Positions 13,850 through 27,500 of a DNA stretch of 64,000 nucleotides are shown here, piece by piece. Origin of the DNA: Selaginella tamariscina (lineage: Eukaryota; Streptophyta; Lycopodiopsida; Selaginellales; Selaginellaceae); assembly GCA_003024785.1 (NCBI GenBank), contig PUQB01000363.1, forward strand, positions 166,317 through 230,316. Direction: 5' to 3'. The notes under the pieces were generated by a model. It was given only the letters and a program-made list of their open reading frames with translations. It searched no databases and was not told the origin of the DNA. How positions within the stretch are numbered: the stretch's first letter is position 1; every line of letters begins with the position of its first letter. Both the position numbers and the translations under genes were made by a program.

Positions 13850-15614
13850 TGTCATAGTTTTTACTATGACTCCTCTTTACTTTGGACGTTGACTGTTGTT
13901 ACCTACTGTACTATGTTGACAAGCCCTAGATGTAGTGAGAAACAGCCCCGCTTAGTGCACTTAGGTGTTTAGGGGTAGTCCGGCCGGCTGTCCTTAGATA
14001 TCTCGAGAAACTCTAAGCGAAGGTAGCACTTACCTTCTAGAAAACTCTTACCCTCGTTTTCCGTGTCCCGGTTGGATTAATGGCTAGTTCCGGTGAGTTC
14101 GGCATGTCGGATATGCTTAGAAATACCCCCAGGTTTGACAGGTTAGGGTTTAGGGGTCGATGGATAACTCACCAAGTATGTTCCCTCTGGGAATGAGATT
14201 TCAGTGCTAGCCCACTTATGTAAACAGGAAAACAGGGGGGGGGGCCTCTGTCACATAAATAAGGTAGTATATAGGAGTGAGGGTTCCTGGGTTCATGACT
14301 GAGCTCGTTACTCTTCTCCCGGTGCAAGCTCTAGCTTGTGTCGTCAAGGCACAACCCTCTGTTGTGCCGCCCTAACTTCCAGATGCCAGGGGTACGTCCC
14401 ACCTTCGGGGTAGCTTACCCTTAACGTTGGCGAATCCATGCCTGGGAGGTCTTGTCGGAATGCACGTTCCAAGAGGCAGAGGTTGAGGCTTGTCTCCAGC
14501 CTCCTCCTCCACGTCAAGCTAGGTGTAGCACTCACGGCCAAGCAAGGCACATCCGTGTCCTTGTCCAACTGTGGCGTGGGATCTTGTTTGACAGGTTCAT
14601 GTTACTTGGTTCCTGAGGGTTCATTGAGGGGTTCTAGAGTTGGCATTTAGGAGCCACGTTTGTGGCACTTGGTGCAACTCTTGAATCTAAGGGCTATGGC
14701 ATGATAGCCCACATCGGGGAAGGCAGTGTCACATGGAGATGTGACACTGGGCTAAACGTCACATGGTACAACGCCTGAGGCACGCCCTTTGGGGTTATGT
14801 CATGGGCTTGTCGCCAAGGGGTTGGATACTCTAGCAAACAGACATGCTTGTGCTTGCACTAGGGTGCTAAGCCTTGGGCATCCGCTCAAGGGAGGTTAGG
14901 TCTCATAACTAGGTGTGCTTTGGCACACTTGGCTAGGGGAGTGTTCTCCTTGGAATTCAAGGGTTGAACAACCTAAACATGTTAGCAGGAGCCCTTTCGT
15001 GAGGCACTCGCAAGGTCATGTGCTTAGGGTTATCCCAAACCTAGCCTTAGGGAGTTTGCTTAGCAGAACACTCGTGTCCGCCTACGGCGCACACTCGTGT
15101 CCTCACTAAGTACTAGCCCTAGGTCTAGGGTATAACTTGGCCACTCAAACCCTTAGGGGTTAGTCGTGGTTCAGGGTACCCCTTGTCGCCCTAAAGGGGT
15201 TGTACTCCCGGATGAGGGTGATTCCTCAAGGGGTAAGTGACGATGCCTTAGCTCTGTCTAGGGGTATGTGTGGAACACACGTCTCCTTGATGGGGGTTAG
15301 GGCATGAGCCTGTCTAGGTCTTCTAGGGCAAGACCCTAAGTCAACTAGGGTTATCCCTCAAGGGTTTTGGGGGTAGACACTCTAGGGAGACTTAGGCTAA
15401 ACCCTAAGTCAACTAGGGTTATCCCTCAAGGGTTTCTAGGGAGACTTAGGCTAAACCCTAAGTCTCCTGTCCACTTGGGCATTAGAGTCTAACCCTAGGG
15501 GTCGTTGGGGTTGTTCTGGGAAACTTAGCGTTGCTCACACAGGGTGATGACGCCAATGGCCACCTGGCAGCCACGTGTTGCCACGTGTTGGCCCTTTGGG
15601 TTAAAACTCTGACA
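13850..15614 (+). repeat. LARD-like element 5' LTR
   Basis: Starts TGTCATAG and ends CTGACA. The first bases form a small hairpin (GTCATAG, six-base loop, CTATGAC). 1765 bp. Confidence 0.92.
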
Positions 15615-15616
15615 AT

Positions 15617-15629
15617 TGGTATCGGAGCC
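15617..15629 (+). promoter_or_regulatory. Initiator-Met-type primer-binding site
   Basis: TGGTATCGGAGCC directly follows the 5' LTR. It differs at one base from the common plant site TGGTATCAGAGCC, which pairs with the initiator methionine tRNA. Confidence 0.8.
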
Positions 15630-18600
15630 TATTCTCTGCGGTCAGTAGGACTACCTAAAGTGTAGTGTATTTTAGGGTTTAGTTAGTTCTAAATTCTTGA
15701 AGTACTCTATCACTTTCGGCTAACGTCTGAATTCTGCGTGGAGAGTTGGTCCTGAGATCTATAACTCTTCAAAGAACATCTACTTAATAAGTGGGTGTGG
15801 GTTATGGACTCCAATGTCGAAGGTAGCACTCGGAAGGCAACTTCCAAGTTGCATGCCAGGTTACGTTTTCTCTAGGTTACTTGACCTTAAGGTTGTCCAG
15901 GTTACTTTACCATTACTTCCACAAGACGTGGCGTGTTAGTTTGTTCTGGCTTACAAACTAAGTCTTGTGAAGTGGATCATGTGATATGCTAAGCTTACCA
16001 TTATTGAAAATTTTTCTTTTTCTTTAAGGTGTTTGAATTTGGGATAACACATGATTTGGAAACAACAGTGTCCTTGAGTTTTGGCTTAAGATTCAATATC
16101 GGATTCAACTAGTGTTCAAACGGGGAAAGACTTATGTTCAGAAGTGCATCTTTGACTTCGGAGAAGGGGCATATTCAAACATAGATGAACACTACATTTT
16201 GACATAAAGTGTAAAATAAGCTCTCATTATAGTGCATGTTTCCGAGAGTGTAACTCTAGAAGCAGACTATGGTGATGAACTTATAATACAACGAATGTCA
16301 AATATTAACATATGATAATATGTTAAGCAATGGTTTGAAGATCCAATGTAATCAAAGTATTGTCCGATGTTCGCAATATTTTGATGACGCTAGCTGCAAG
16401 TAACATTAGGTGAATAGTTTACTAAATTCAAGTCCCTTGATTTGAACAAAGTATAACTTGAAACCTTAGTTAGTTGTAAGGCGCACTGTATTCAAGTTAG
16501 CTAGCTCGACTAACTTGATTATGAAGTTGTCTCATATGGGATCATGAGAGAGACTGGATAATAGCTTGAGGATTTCGGTTTCTTATCAATGCAACTTTTG
16601 GGATAGATGGCATGATCTATCAGAAAGAGTAATGTTGGAAACATACGTTTACATTTTCAGTTTACTGAGTAATGAAGGACTTGCATAGTGAAGGCGTTCG
16701 GCGCACACTTGTGCATTTTCATTGTTAACTCTTTAATCTTGAAATTGTAACGTTGTTTGCAATGTGGGGAAGTCTTGAACAAGGGTGATTCCTTGGTTAA
16801 GAAGAGCATGATTTGGGATTCTCCTTTGTTATTGACTAAGTAAGGAAACTTGCTAAGTTTATAACTTATGTTGGATTAAATGAGCCAAAAGCTAGTCGGA
16901 TTTCCATTGGAGGTTTAAGTGCATGTACCTCCTCAGAGAGTCGGTTTCGATGAGAATTGAAGTTGTATTGATTTTCAATATCAATTTCATTTTAGAGTCG
17001 AATACGATTATTCAAAAGACGGTTTCTTGACTCTGCATCATGGTCGCAAATGTGGGCACTTAAAGAACAAATAAAGTATGTATCTTCAATCTTTCGGAAT
17101 ATTGAAAAATAGAACTATTCTTGACTCAAGGTTTTGTATTCCTTGGGTTAGTTGTTAGTTCTATCTCAAGGTTTGATGGTGTTCCTTGAGTTGGTTCAAT
17201 ATTCTTGAAGTGATAGTAGCGGGATTAGCTCAAGAAGATGGTGTCCCTTCTTGATGATTGTAGTTCAAGGTTCGTCCAATATCCGGTTCGAGAATATGAG
17301 GTTTCCTATCACCTCATCTGTTGAGATATTTATATTCTAAACTTTGGCAGAATTTGTGACAATCTTTTCAAGATTGTTATAAATGACTTGTCAAAGTATG
17401 ATGATATCTCTTCAATATTGAGTTTGGAGCGCTCAATATCAAACTTGGTTATGATCACATGAGGTGGCCGTAATCATATATAATATAAAGACTCAAGTGG
17501 ATTTGAGTCTGACACTTTGGTAAGGCACTACCTTAGTGTTATAACTTGAAACGTGTTTTCAAGTTAGTTGAGAAATGAGACATTTCTCAATACATTGCTT
17601 GAGGGGCAATGTGATACTTTCTGGATTGCTAGGTGTCTAGAGTGAATAATGTATCTTAGTTCAATGTACTGAACTAGATATTTTATTCATGTTTGGGGAG
17701 ATCTATTGAATTATAAGGTATGACTAAAACATGAAGTTGATATAACACTTCAGTGTTATGATAACATTTATGTGGAGGTTGATATCTTACTAAATTAATG
17801 ATAACCAGACACTAGTTCATGATTCCTCTTAGTCTCTGAACAAGTTCCTCGAATACTGTCATAACATTATATCCATCTCAAAATTGAAGTTCGGTTCATG
17901 TAAACTAAGACCATCTATATTAGTTGTAGCATTTTGATAATTGATATGATTGTAAGTTTATATGCTAGTATAACAACTAGTTGATAAACTTAGGATTTGA
18001 ACGTTAAAACGATCATTATCCATTCAAGAGTATCAATATCGAAATTACAACTGTTTATGAATAAGGATTAGTTTAAAAAGATGTTTATCAAAACACTAAT
18101 TGCTTGAATTAGTGAAAATGCTATACTTCGGTATAGTGTTGAGAAACATTTACGAAATCAATTTAAAGTTGGAAATAAATATAATGTTATGGAGGCGTGC
18201 AGTATTACGAGTTCAGAGAGACTCTTATCGTGGAAACTAAGTTTAAAATTCGGTATTTTGAACTTAGTAGATAAGGAGTTAGGAATTATTGAATGGCACT
18301 AGTATGTGTGCTCTTTGGAGAATGAGTACAATGAAGTGTTAATTAAGACGTGTTATCTAAAGGTTGTCGATTGAGGCACTAGAGATGGGTTGAATTTCCT
18401 GGTTTCCACATTGTTTGTAAGAAAGGTATGTTAGCTTATCTGGTCCCTGAACTGGTCGGTGTTATGAAAGAGTACAAAGTTGGTTGTGAAAGACGAATGG
18501 TAGTGCTATCACACTTGGTTGGATTTGACTGAATTTGATTCCTATCGGGAATAAATTTATGTTAATAACACAAAGTGGATGGCAGTTGTTGGCAAGACCT

Positions 18601-19342
18601 TGTTGTATACATGTGTACAGCCATGCGCCTCTGTGATCGCCTCTGGCCAGATTGATATGTTTACAAAGAACAGGGTTTTACGAATTGTACTCTTATATCG
18701 GAAAAGAGCTTGATTCCGATAAAAGTCTCATACTTAGTCTGGCGTAGCTATATACTAATGAGAGATAGGTATAGTAGCAGACCCTTATGAAAAGGGGTAA
18801 TGAGAAACACCGAGGGATGCAGAGATGTAAGCTATAATATCGTAACATGTGGAGATGTGGGACCATTGGAAAATCAAAAGAAATGCGAAGGTGTTTGGTC
18901 AAGCATTTGAGAAGTGCTTGTTGTGGTTAGACGACAGAGTCGTCAACAGCATTTAATATTAAGGAATAAAGCAAGTCTTTATTTCTTGTTAACCAAGGGG
19001 CCGGCAACAACACTAACTAGAGGCCTCCAATATAAATTCTAGTTAAGTAAAGAAATTAACCATTGTGTTGTGTGCGTCGGGTGACAGACTTTGCAGACGT
19101 GCAAAAGGTCTCCAAGTGACTTCATGTCGCAGGTGGTGCCTCCGGCAGCTAGGTTTACGACTTAGTGAACGACGGTTCTGAAGTACTTGGTTTCGCGTAA
19201 TGCAAGGGGGGTAATAAAATTATGTGAACTTTTGGCTGACTCCGCATAGAGTGATATGTTAGTTTTGGTTAGTTTTCTAACATTATCTAGTCTTGGAGTT
19301 GGACGTCAACGAGGACGTTGACATTTTCAAAGGCGGGGAGTG
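15630..19342. other. Internal region of the LARD-like element, no coding content
   Basis: AT-rich with many short out-of-phase stops in all frames; no gag, protease, RT or integrase motif was seen. It ends in the purine tract just before 19343. Such regions in LARDs are thought to supply packaging and replication signals only. Confidence 0.75.
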
Positions 19343-21042
19343 TGTCATAGTTTTTACTATGACTCCTCTTTACTTTGGACGTTGACTGTTGTTACCTACT
19401 GTACTATGTTGACAAGCCCTAGATGTAGTGAGAAACAGCCCGCTTAGTGCACTTAGGTGTTTAGGGATCCGGCCGGCTGTCCTTATTCTCGAGAAACTCT
19501 AAGCGAAGGCTAGCACTTACCTTCTAGAAAACTCTTACCCTCGTTTTCCGTGTCCCGGTTGGATTAATGGCTAGTTCCGGTGAGTTCGGCATGTCGGATA
19601 TGCTTAGAAATACCCCAGGTTTGACAGGTTAGGGTTTAGGGGTCGATGGATAACTCACCAAGTATGTTCCCTCTGGGAATGAGATTTCAGTGCTAGCCCA
19701 CTTATGTAAACAGGAAAACAGGGGGGGGGGGCCTCTGTCACATAAATAAGGTAGTATATAGGAGTGAGGGTTCCTGGGTTCATGACTGAGCTCGTTACTC
19801 TTCTCCCGGTGCAAGCTCTAGCTTGTGTCGTCAAGGCACACAACCCTCTGTTGTGCCGCCCTAACTTCCAGATGCCAGGGGTACGTCCCACCTTCGGGTA
19901 GCTTACCCTTAACGTTGGCGAATCCATGCCTGGGAGGTCTTGTCGGAATGCACGTTCCAAGAGGCAGAGGTTGAGGCTTGTCTCCAGCCTCCTCCTCCAC
20001 GTCAAGCTAGGTGTAGCACTCACGGCCAAGCAAGGCACATCCGTGTCCTTGTCCAACTGTGAGCGTGGGATCTTGTTTGACAGGTTCATGTTACTTGGTT
20101 CCTGAGGGTTCATTGAGGGGTTCTAGAGTCGGCATTTAGGAGCCACGTTTGTGGCACTTGGTGCAACTCTTGAATCTAAGGGCTATGGCATGATAGCCCA
20201 CATCGGGAAGGCAGTGTCACATGGAGATGTGACACTGGGCTAAACGTCACATGGTACAACGCCTGAGGCACGCCCTTTGGGGTTATGTCAGGGGCTTGTC
20301 GCCAAGGGGTTGGATACTTAGCAAACAGACATGCTTGTGCTTGCACTAGGGTGCTAAGCCTTGGGCATCCGCTCAAGGGAGGTTAGGTCTCATAACTAGG
20401 TGTGCTTTGGCACACTTGGCTAGGGGAGTGTTCTCCTTGGAATTCAAGGGTTGAACAACCTAACATGTTAGCAGGAGCCCTTTCGTGAGGCACTCGCAAG
20501 GTCATGTGCTTAGGGTTATCCCAAACCTAGCCTTAGGGAGTTTGCTTAGCAGAACACTCGTGTCCGCCTACGGCACACTCGTGTCCTCACTAAGTACTAG
20601 CCCTAGGTCTAGGGTATAACTTGGCCACTCAAACCCTTAGGGGTTAGTCGTGGTTCAGGGTACCCCTTGTCGCCCTAAAGGGGTTGTACTCCCGGATGAG
20701 GGTGATTCCTCAAGGGGTAAGTGACGATGCCTTAGCTCTGTCAGGGGTATGTGTGGAACACACGTCTCCTTGATGGGGGTTAGGGCATGAGCCTGTCTAG
20801 GTCTTCTAGGGCAAGACCCTAAGTCAACTAGGGTTATCCCTCAAGGGTTTTGGGGGACACTCTAGGGAGACTTAGGCTAAACCCTAAGTCTCCTGTCCAC
20901 TTGGGCATTAGAGTCTAACCTTAGGGGTCAGTTGGGGTTGTTCTGGGAAACTTAGCGTTGCTCACACAGGGTGATGACGCTGAATGGCCACCTGGCAGCC
21001 ACGTGTTGCCACGTGTTGGCCCTTTGGGTTAAAACTCTGACA
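19343..21042 (+). repeat. LARD-like element 3' LTR
   Basis: Near-identical to 13850-15614, 1700 bp, followed by the TCTAA duplication. Confidence 0.92.
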
Positions 21043-21404
21043 TCTAAGTTCTTGTGATTCGTAAGAACTTGTACAGGATGCGCAGCACCTTCCAGGAAGT
21101 GCCGGCACTCCTCAAACGAATCCACAATGGCCTTGAGTTCCTTGTTATGAATCTCGTAATTAATCTTCACCAAAAAGAACTTACGAGAGTGAAAGGCTAC
21201 AAGATGGAAATAACTTGTCTTCTCTAACTTGTGATAAGATAAAACCTACTGCAAAGTCCGAAGCATCTACTTCAATAAAGAAGGGATAAGAAGGATCATG
21301 ATGTGCTAAAATTGGAGCTGTCATGAAAGCGTCCTTAAGTGCTGTGAATGCATGTTCTGCCTTATTGGACCAAGAGAAATCCCTTGTGCGCTTGGTGAGT
21401 TCTG

Positions 21405-22026
21405 TGTCACGACCCGATACAAGATGCAGGATTCCGAACACAGGATATGGGTTGCAGGACTTTCCCATAGGAATTCCTACCAGGATTCCGGACACAGGAT
21501 ACGGTTGCAGGATATTCCTACAGGATATGCCACAGGATATGCCTAGAGGATAAGGGACATGTGGACTCATCTTAGCCTCTACATGCATGCAGTCACTTTG
21601 CATGCATGCAACCACTTTTAGCACTCATGCCTAGATTAGCTCTTGGAGTTGTGAGCATAAAAGCTTTGACCTAATTGTTGTACAATCAGTTACTATCAAC
21701 ACCAGTCTTACTACGATCAATCTCGTCTTGTCTTGTTCTTGTCTTTTTTCCTGTCATGTCCTGTCTCACTCCTGTTTCCTATCCTGTTCCTGGACCTGTC
21801 CTCTCCTGTCTTGTTCCCGGATCCTATCTTGTTTCTGTCTTGTTCTTGGATCCTATCCTGCGCCTTCCTGTCTCGCTCTCGGATCCTATCTTGATCCTGT
21901 CTTGCTCCTGAATCCGTCCTATTCTTGTTCCTAGTTCTTGTCTTGCGCTCGGTCCTACTCCTGAGTCAAGCCTTCATGTTCTGGAAATCCTGTTCTTCTT
22001 CCTGGTTCCTGGATCGTGGCTTGACA
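21405..22026 (+). repeat. Element C 5' LTR
   Basis: Starts TGTCACGACCCGATAC, ends GGATCGTGGCTTGACA. TATA-like CATAAAAG precedes the start region AGTTACTATCAA at 21688-21699. U5 holds a CCTGTCTTGTTCCTGGATC-type minisatellite. Confidence 0.9.
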
Positions 22027-22028
22027 GT

Positions 22029-22040
22029 TTGATAGTAACT
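22029..22040 (+). promoter_or_regulatory. Self-complementary primer-binding site of element C
   Basis: TTGATAGTAACT is the exact reverse complement of AGTTACTATCAA at the predicted transcript 5' end. The site begins two bases after the LTR. Confidence 0.7.
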
Positions 22041-23964
22041 CCTTTCATAGCTCTCCGTTTCCCAGCTACTTTTTTTTATTCTTTTCCTTTGTTTTCCTCC
22101 TTTCTTTCATAGATCATGGCTGATTTTGAGCGTTTTCAACGTGAGCACCAAATGTTTACTTCATGAGCTGGCCACCTTGCGCCAAGTGGTCACCGATTTG
22201 CAAGGTTCCACCAATGTGGCACATGCAGCTGCTGATGCATCCTCCAAGGCTTGCTGCGTAGGCTCTCTCTTAGGCATCGGTGGTTCCCTCTTCATCGAAC
22301 GTTTCTTCGGAGCCGAAGGTTAACATGCCAGAAAAGTTCAGTGGCAATTGATTGCCGATTTTCCAAGGTTTCTGAATCAAATCCGGCTCTTGATCTGCAT
22401 GCAACCACGCCGCTACTCGACTGATGCACAAAAGGTTGGCCTTTTGGCATCCTTACTAAGTGGGTCTTCACGGGCTTGGGTTGCCCTCTTGCTGGAACGT
22501 GACGACCCATTGATGGAAGACTTTGAAGGTTTCGTGGCTGCCTTTGAAGCCTGCTTTGGAAATCCTGATAAGTACCGTTCCGCATGCACGAAGTACGAAA
22601 GCTCATTCAAGGATCCCGCCCAGCTTCCGTCTATGCGTCCAAATTTCAGCAACTTTGCACGAACATTCCATGGGACGAGATTGCATTGATCGAACACTTC
22701 CGTTTTGGGTTGAGGGATGACGTGAAGGACCTTCTCCTTACATTACCGGATGCCCAAACATTAGCAGGATCATGCAACAAGCTATTCGCTGCGACAACCG
22801 TTTGTTCGAGCGTCGTCAGGAAAGATCCCGTCAGCAGTTCCTGCAAACCAATCCTGCGGCTGTGGTACACATTCCTACACCACCTTCTGGAGAGTCCCTA
22901 TGGAGGTTGAAAAATCCAAATGTGGCTCTCTTTCTGCTGCTGAGAAGCAACGTCGCCACAGGGAGAACCTATGCTTATATTGTGGTGAAGCAGGACACAA
23001 GGTGGCAAAATGTCCTATTAAAGCCAGGAAGTTCAAGACGCGTGAAGTTAAAGCTAAAGTCTAGTCGGAAACTTCAATGTTCACTTCGTCTAGGAGCCGC
23101 GAAGTTGGATGTAAGTGCAGGCTCCATTGGTGCTGCTCATACCATTCCATCACTTAAGTTTCTTGTACACATTCATTTTAATAATCGAGAGCTCATGGAG
23201 TTTGCCTTGCTAGACACTGGTGCAATGCATGCTTCATGGATGACACTTTTGCAACTCAACATGGCATTTCGGTGGTGAAGTTAAAGCGTGCAGTTCCGTA
23301 GAGGTGACCGATGGGCGTCTGATTACTTCTGGCGTAGTTACCCATGCTACCGAACCTCTCTCCTGCAGTTATGGCACATTCAACTGTTCAATTTCCTTCA
23401 ACTGATCAAGACTCGGTCGACTCCCATCATTTTGGGCATGCCATGGTTCGTTGTTGCAAATCCGCAGGTCAACTGGAGGTCTAGGACGCTCACGTTTTCC
23501 TCTCCGACAACTAGGATCAATCCTGTACCTTCCTATGTGTAGGATACATCTTTGGTATCTGAGGCAGTACAAGCTACAGGATTGACCGTGCCTGTTCCTG
23601 TACCAGTGTTGAAGACTCCTCTCGACAGGATTCACCTCATGTTAGTTCCTCAGCACATCCACAGGCTCTCTCCATTCTTGTAAGTTTGCGTTTTCCTGTA
23701 CAGGGTTTTTCCAATCCTGTATCAGTGTCAAAGGTTCCTCCTCAACAGGATCCACCTCCTGTTGATTCAGTACATTCGTAGGTTTTCCCCACTCCTGCGC
23801 AACCACGGACTCCTGTATAGGATTCTTCCAATCCTGTACACTCGTCAACATCCACACAGGTTTTTTCCAATTCTGCCTCTTTTTATTACCTACTTCTGTT
23901 CCACCCCCAGAAGATCCTCCCTCTTTTTCTAGTCACAACTTCCTCCTTCTCCTCTCCGAGTTCT

Positions 23965-24545
23965 TGTCAAGCCACGATCCAGGAACCAGGAAGAGAACAG
24001 GATTCCAAGGACATGAAGGCTTGACTCAGGAGTTGGACCGAGAGGGCAGGAACTAGGAATAGAACAGGACGGACCCAGGAGCAAGACAGGATCAGGATAC
24101 GATCCGAGAAAAGACAGGAAGGCGCAGGACAGGATCCAGGAGCAAAACAGAAACAGGACAGGATCCGAGAACAAGACAGGAGCAGGACAGGAAACAGACA
24201 AGAACAAGACAAGACGAGATTGATCGTAGTAAGACTGGTGTTGATAGTAACTGATTGTACAACAATTAGGTCGGAGCTTTTATGCTCACAATTCCAAGAG
24301 CTAATCTAGGCATGAGTGCTAAAAGTGGTTGCATGATGCAAAGTGACTGCATGCATGCAGGAGGCTAAGATGAGTCCACATGTCCCTTATCCTTTAGGCA
24401 TATCCTGTAGGAATATCCTGCAACCGTATCCTGTGTTCGGAATCCTGGTAGGATATCCTATAGAAAAGTCCTGCAACCCATATCCTGTATCCGGAATCCT
24501 ATATCCTGTATCCGGTAATCCTATATCCTGTATCGGGTCGTGATA
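23965..24545 (-). repeat. Element E 3' LTR
   Basis: Reverse family LTR, starts TGTCAAGCCACGATCC, ends GGGTCGTGATA. 581 bp; length differs from its partner mainly in the short-unit repeats. Confidence 0.9.
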
Positions 24546-27500
24546 GCACCTTCTCCCTAAAGACGAGTTCCACGAGTCTTGGGACCTGGTTTAGCAGAGG
24601 TAATGCCGATGGAAGGCAGACCTTGGAAGAAGCATGGAGTAAGTTGGATGCAGGTTCCCAAGTGTGATCAGCAGGTAGATACCTTTCCAATCCACCAAGT
24701 ATTGGAGTTGGCGCGATGAAGATGGAAGTCAAGGATGGCTGCAACTTCGTACTCAGGTTCAATGTCAATGGACCACAGGAGAGGGGGAGAAGAAACACGA
24801 TCGGGGAGACGAAGGATGAACGGCTCCAACAAAGAGGTGTGAAACACAGGATGAGTTTCACCGTGAATGGTAATTGAGTCGAAAAGCTACAGGATTTACC
24901 TCTGCCCACGATGTAAGGGCCAATCGTTGAAAATCCAACTTAAAAGAAGGCCTGTTGGTGCGAATGTGTCGACGAAGAAGCCACACAAGACACCAATCTG
25001 GTATGCAGGTGCTGGCTGACAGTGAGCATTAGCATAATGCTTGTATCGTTCCTGTGCCTGCTGAGATGAACCGGAGATCATCTTGTACCTGCCGAGATGC
25101 TGAAGACGATCCTGTACCTGCAGAAGCGGAAGAAGGAGAAGCGGGAGGAGCAAAGTCAAAACGTGATGGTGGCCTGTAAAGCAAAGAAAGATGTCTATCC
25201 TGTGATGCGTGAACGGAGTTGTTATAGGCAAACTCCGCCATTGGAAGAAGGTCCAACCAGTTGTCCTGCTGGTAACTGATGAAGCAACGAAGTATTGTTC
25301 CAAGGTCTGAATTGTGCGTTCGGACTGCCCATTAGTTTGTGGGTGATATCTTGAGAAAGATTCACTTAACCTATAGATTCCGAAGAGCTCTCGCCAAAAC
25401 TTGGACATGAATTGTGGACCTCGACTCGGAAACAATGCTCTCAGGAAGACCATTGATGTCGGAAACACCTCACGGATCCAACTCGGTAGTTGTCTGACTT
25501 GTAGCTGTCTTGTTGTAGGGTAGGAAATGTGCATGCTTGGTGAAACGGTCCACCACCACAGAACTGCATCGAATCCACGAGGAGGAAGATCTGTGAGAAA
25601 TCCATAGAATGGATCTCCAAGGAGCAGAAGGAACAGGAAGAGGACGAAGACCAGAGAGGTGCATGATGAGGCATCTTCAACCTGTTACAAGTGTCACAAT
25701 TCCGTACAAACCTCTCCACAAAACCTCGCAAGCCAGCCCACCAATAGTTGCGAGTCACCAACTCTACTGTCTTGGCCACACCAAAATGTCCTGTAGCCGG
25801 GGTTCATGACAATCCTGTACCACACGAGTGCCTGGAAATCCAACAGGAATGTTACAGGAGACCTTCCCGGTACAGGGTCCATCCTGTATGGTGAACAGGT
25901 TGTAGTCTGGATGGGAACTGGAGAAAGAGGAACTTGAACGTCAGGATGAATGTGTGAAAACACATTCTTTGCCAAGTCGTCTGTAGCCAACTGCAAACAG
26001 ATGTCCTGTAGGAGTGTTGAATTTGTTGGAGCCTGATGAACTTGCAGTGCCGCAAGCCGGAATCGATCAGGACCTAACAACACTTGCCTTTGACAGTCGA
26101 ATGCAGGATCGCCTGGGCTTGGTACAAGGTAAGAGCGCCTAGACAATGCATCCGCCTTGCCATTCCGAAAACCGGGCCTGTAAACGATGACAAAATCAAA
26201 ACGTGATAGGAACTCTGCCCACCTAGCCTGTCGCTGACTGAGAACTCAAGCCGTTTGGAAATACTTCAGGTTCTTGTGATCCGTAAGAACTTGTATAGGA
26301 TGCGCAGCACCTTCCAAGAAATGCTACCACTCCTCGAACAAATCCACAATAGCCTTAAGTTCTTTGTCATGAATCTCGTAATTGATCTCCGCCGAAAGGA
26401 ACTTACGAGAGTGAAAGGCTACATGATGAAGAACTCGTCTCTCCAACTTATGATAGGATGGATCCTACTGCAAAATCCGAGGCATCTACTTCAACGAAAA
26501 AAGGACGAGAAGGGTCAGGATGTGCTAAAATCGGAGCTGTCGTGAAGGCGTCCTTGAGTGTTGTGAATGCATGTTCCGCCTTGTCAGACCAAGAGAAAAC
26601 CCTTGTGCGCTTGGTGAGTTCCGTGAGTGGAAGTACACGCTTGGAGAAATCCTGTATGAACCGCTTGTAGAAGTTTGCAAAGCCAAGGAAACATTGTATA
26701 TCTCGTACAAACTTGGGCCTCTCCCACTCCACGATGGTCTTCACCTTGTGCATGTCCATGGAAACGCCAGCAGGAGAGACAATGTAGCCCAAGAACTCCA
26801 CAGAATCCCTGTTGAAAAAACACTTCTCCAACTTCGCATACAGGCCATGCTCGCGAAGCCGCTGTAGAACTAATCGTACGTGCTTGTCATGTGCTGCCTG
26901 GTCCTTGGAGAAAATTAAAATGTCGTCGAGGTAGATCACCACAAACTGGTCCAAGAAGTCACGAAAGATGTGTTGTTGGAACACGGCTGGGGCATTGGTA
27001 AGACCGAAGGGCATCACTGTGTACTCGAAGTGTCCATACTTTGTACAAAAGGCAGTCTTCCACTCATCGCCTGGACGAATCTGTACAAGGTTGTAGGCCC
27101 TCGTAAGTTGATCTTCGTGAACACCTTTGCTCCTCGCAGCCGATCGAGAAGTTCCGGGATTAATGGTAACGGGTACCGATTCTGAATGGTAACTTGATTC
27201 AAACCCCTGTAGTCCACAACCAAACGTAAGCTCCCATCCTTCTTCTTGACAAAGAAGATAGGCGCTCCTGCAGGGGATTTGAGTGACGAATGAAGCCGGA
27301 TGCCAAGTTTCCTCGATGTACTGACGAAGAACCTCCAACTCTGTGGGTGACAATGCATAAATCGGTCTGAACGATGGAGTCTTTCCTTCTGCAAGATCAA
27401 TAGGACAGTCGTAGGACTTATGAACAGGAAGAACTGCAACCTTGTGCTTGTCAAAAACGTCCTTAAAGTTGTGGTACTTGGATGGTAGAGAAGGAGGAGA

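Larger units (their letters stand above)
13850..21042 (+). mobile_element. Long non-coding LTR retrotransposon (LARD-like) inside B
   Basis: Two long, highly similar terminal repeats (13850-15614 and 19343-21042) flank a 3.7-kb internal region with no recognisable gag or pol and no sizeable open frame. Perfect 5-bp target duplication TCTAA at 13845-13849 and 21043-21047. The internal region begins with TTGGTATCGGAGCC, close to the initiator-Met tRNA primer site, and ends in a purine-rich tract (AAAGGCGGGGAG). These features make it a complete-looking, non-autonomous large retrotransposon derivative that would depend on another element's proteins. By eye the LTRs differ by few substitutions plus small length differences, so it is one of the younger insertions. 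Orientation is set by primer site and polypurine tract. Confidence 0.9.

Noticed and set aside
14344-15109. Short open frames in the long terminal repeats of the non-coding element (and their twins at 19629-20376)
   Set aside because: They appear twice only because the LTR is duplicated; there is no domain similarity and they lie on both strands.
15350-15480. Telomere-like CCCTAA/AACCCTAAG strings
   Set aside because: Scattered and not in tandem heptamers; they are part of the LTR sequence.
23639-24212. Ser/Cys/Pro-rich secreted-like proteins
   Set aside because: They are translations of the CCTGTCTTGTTCC minisatellite in U5 of the LTRs and recur at every LTR.
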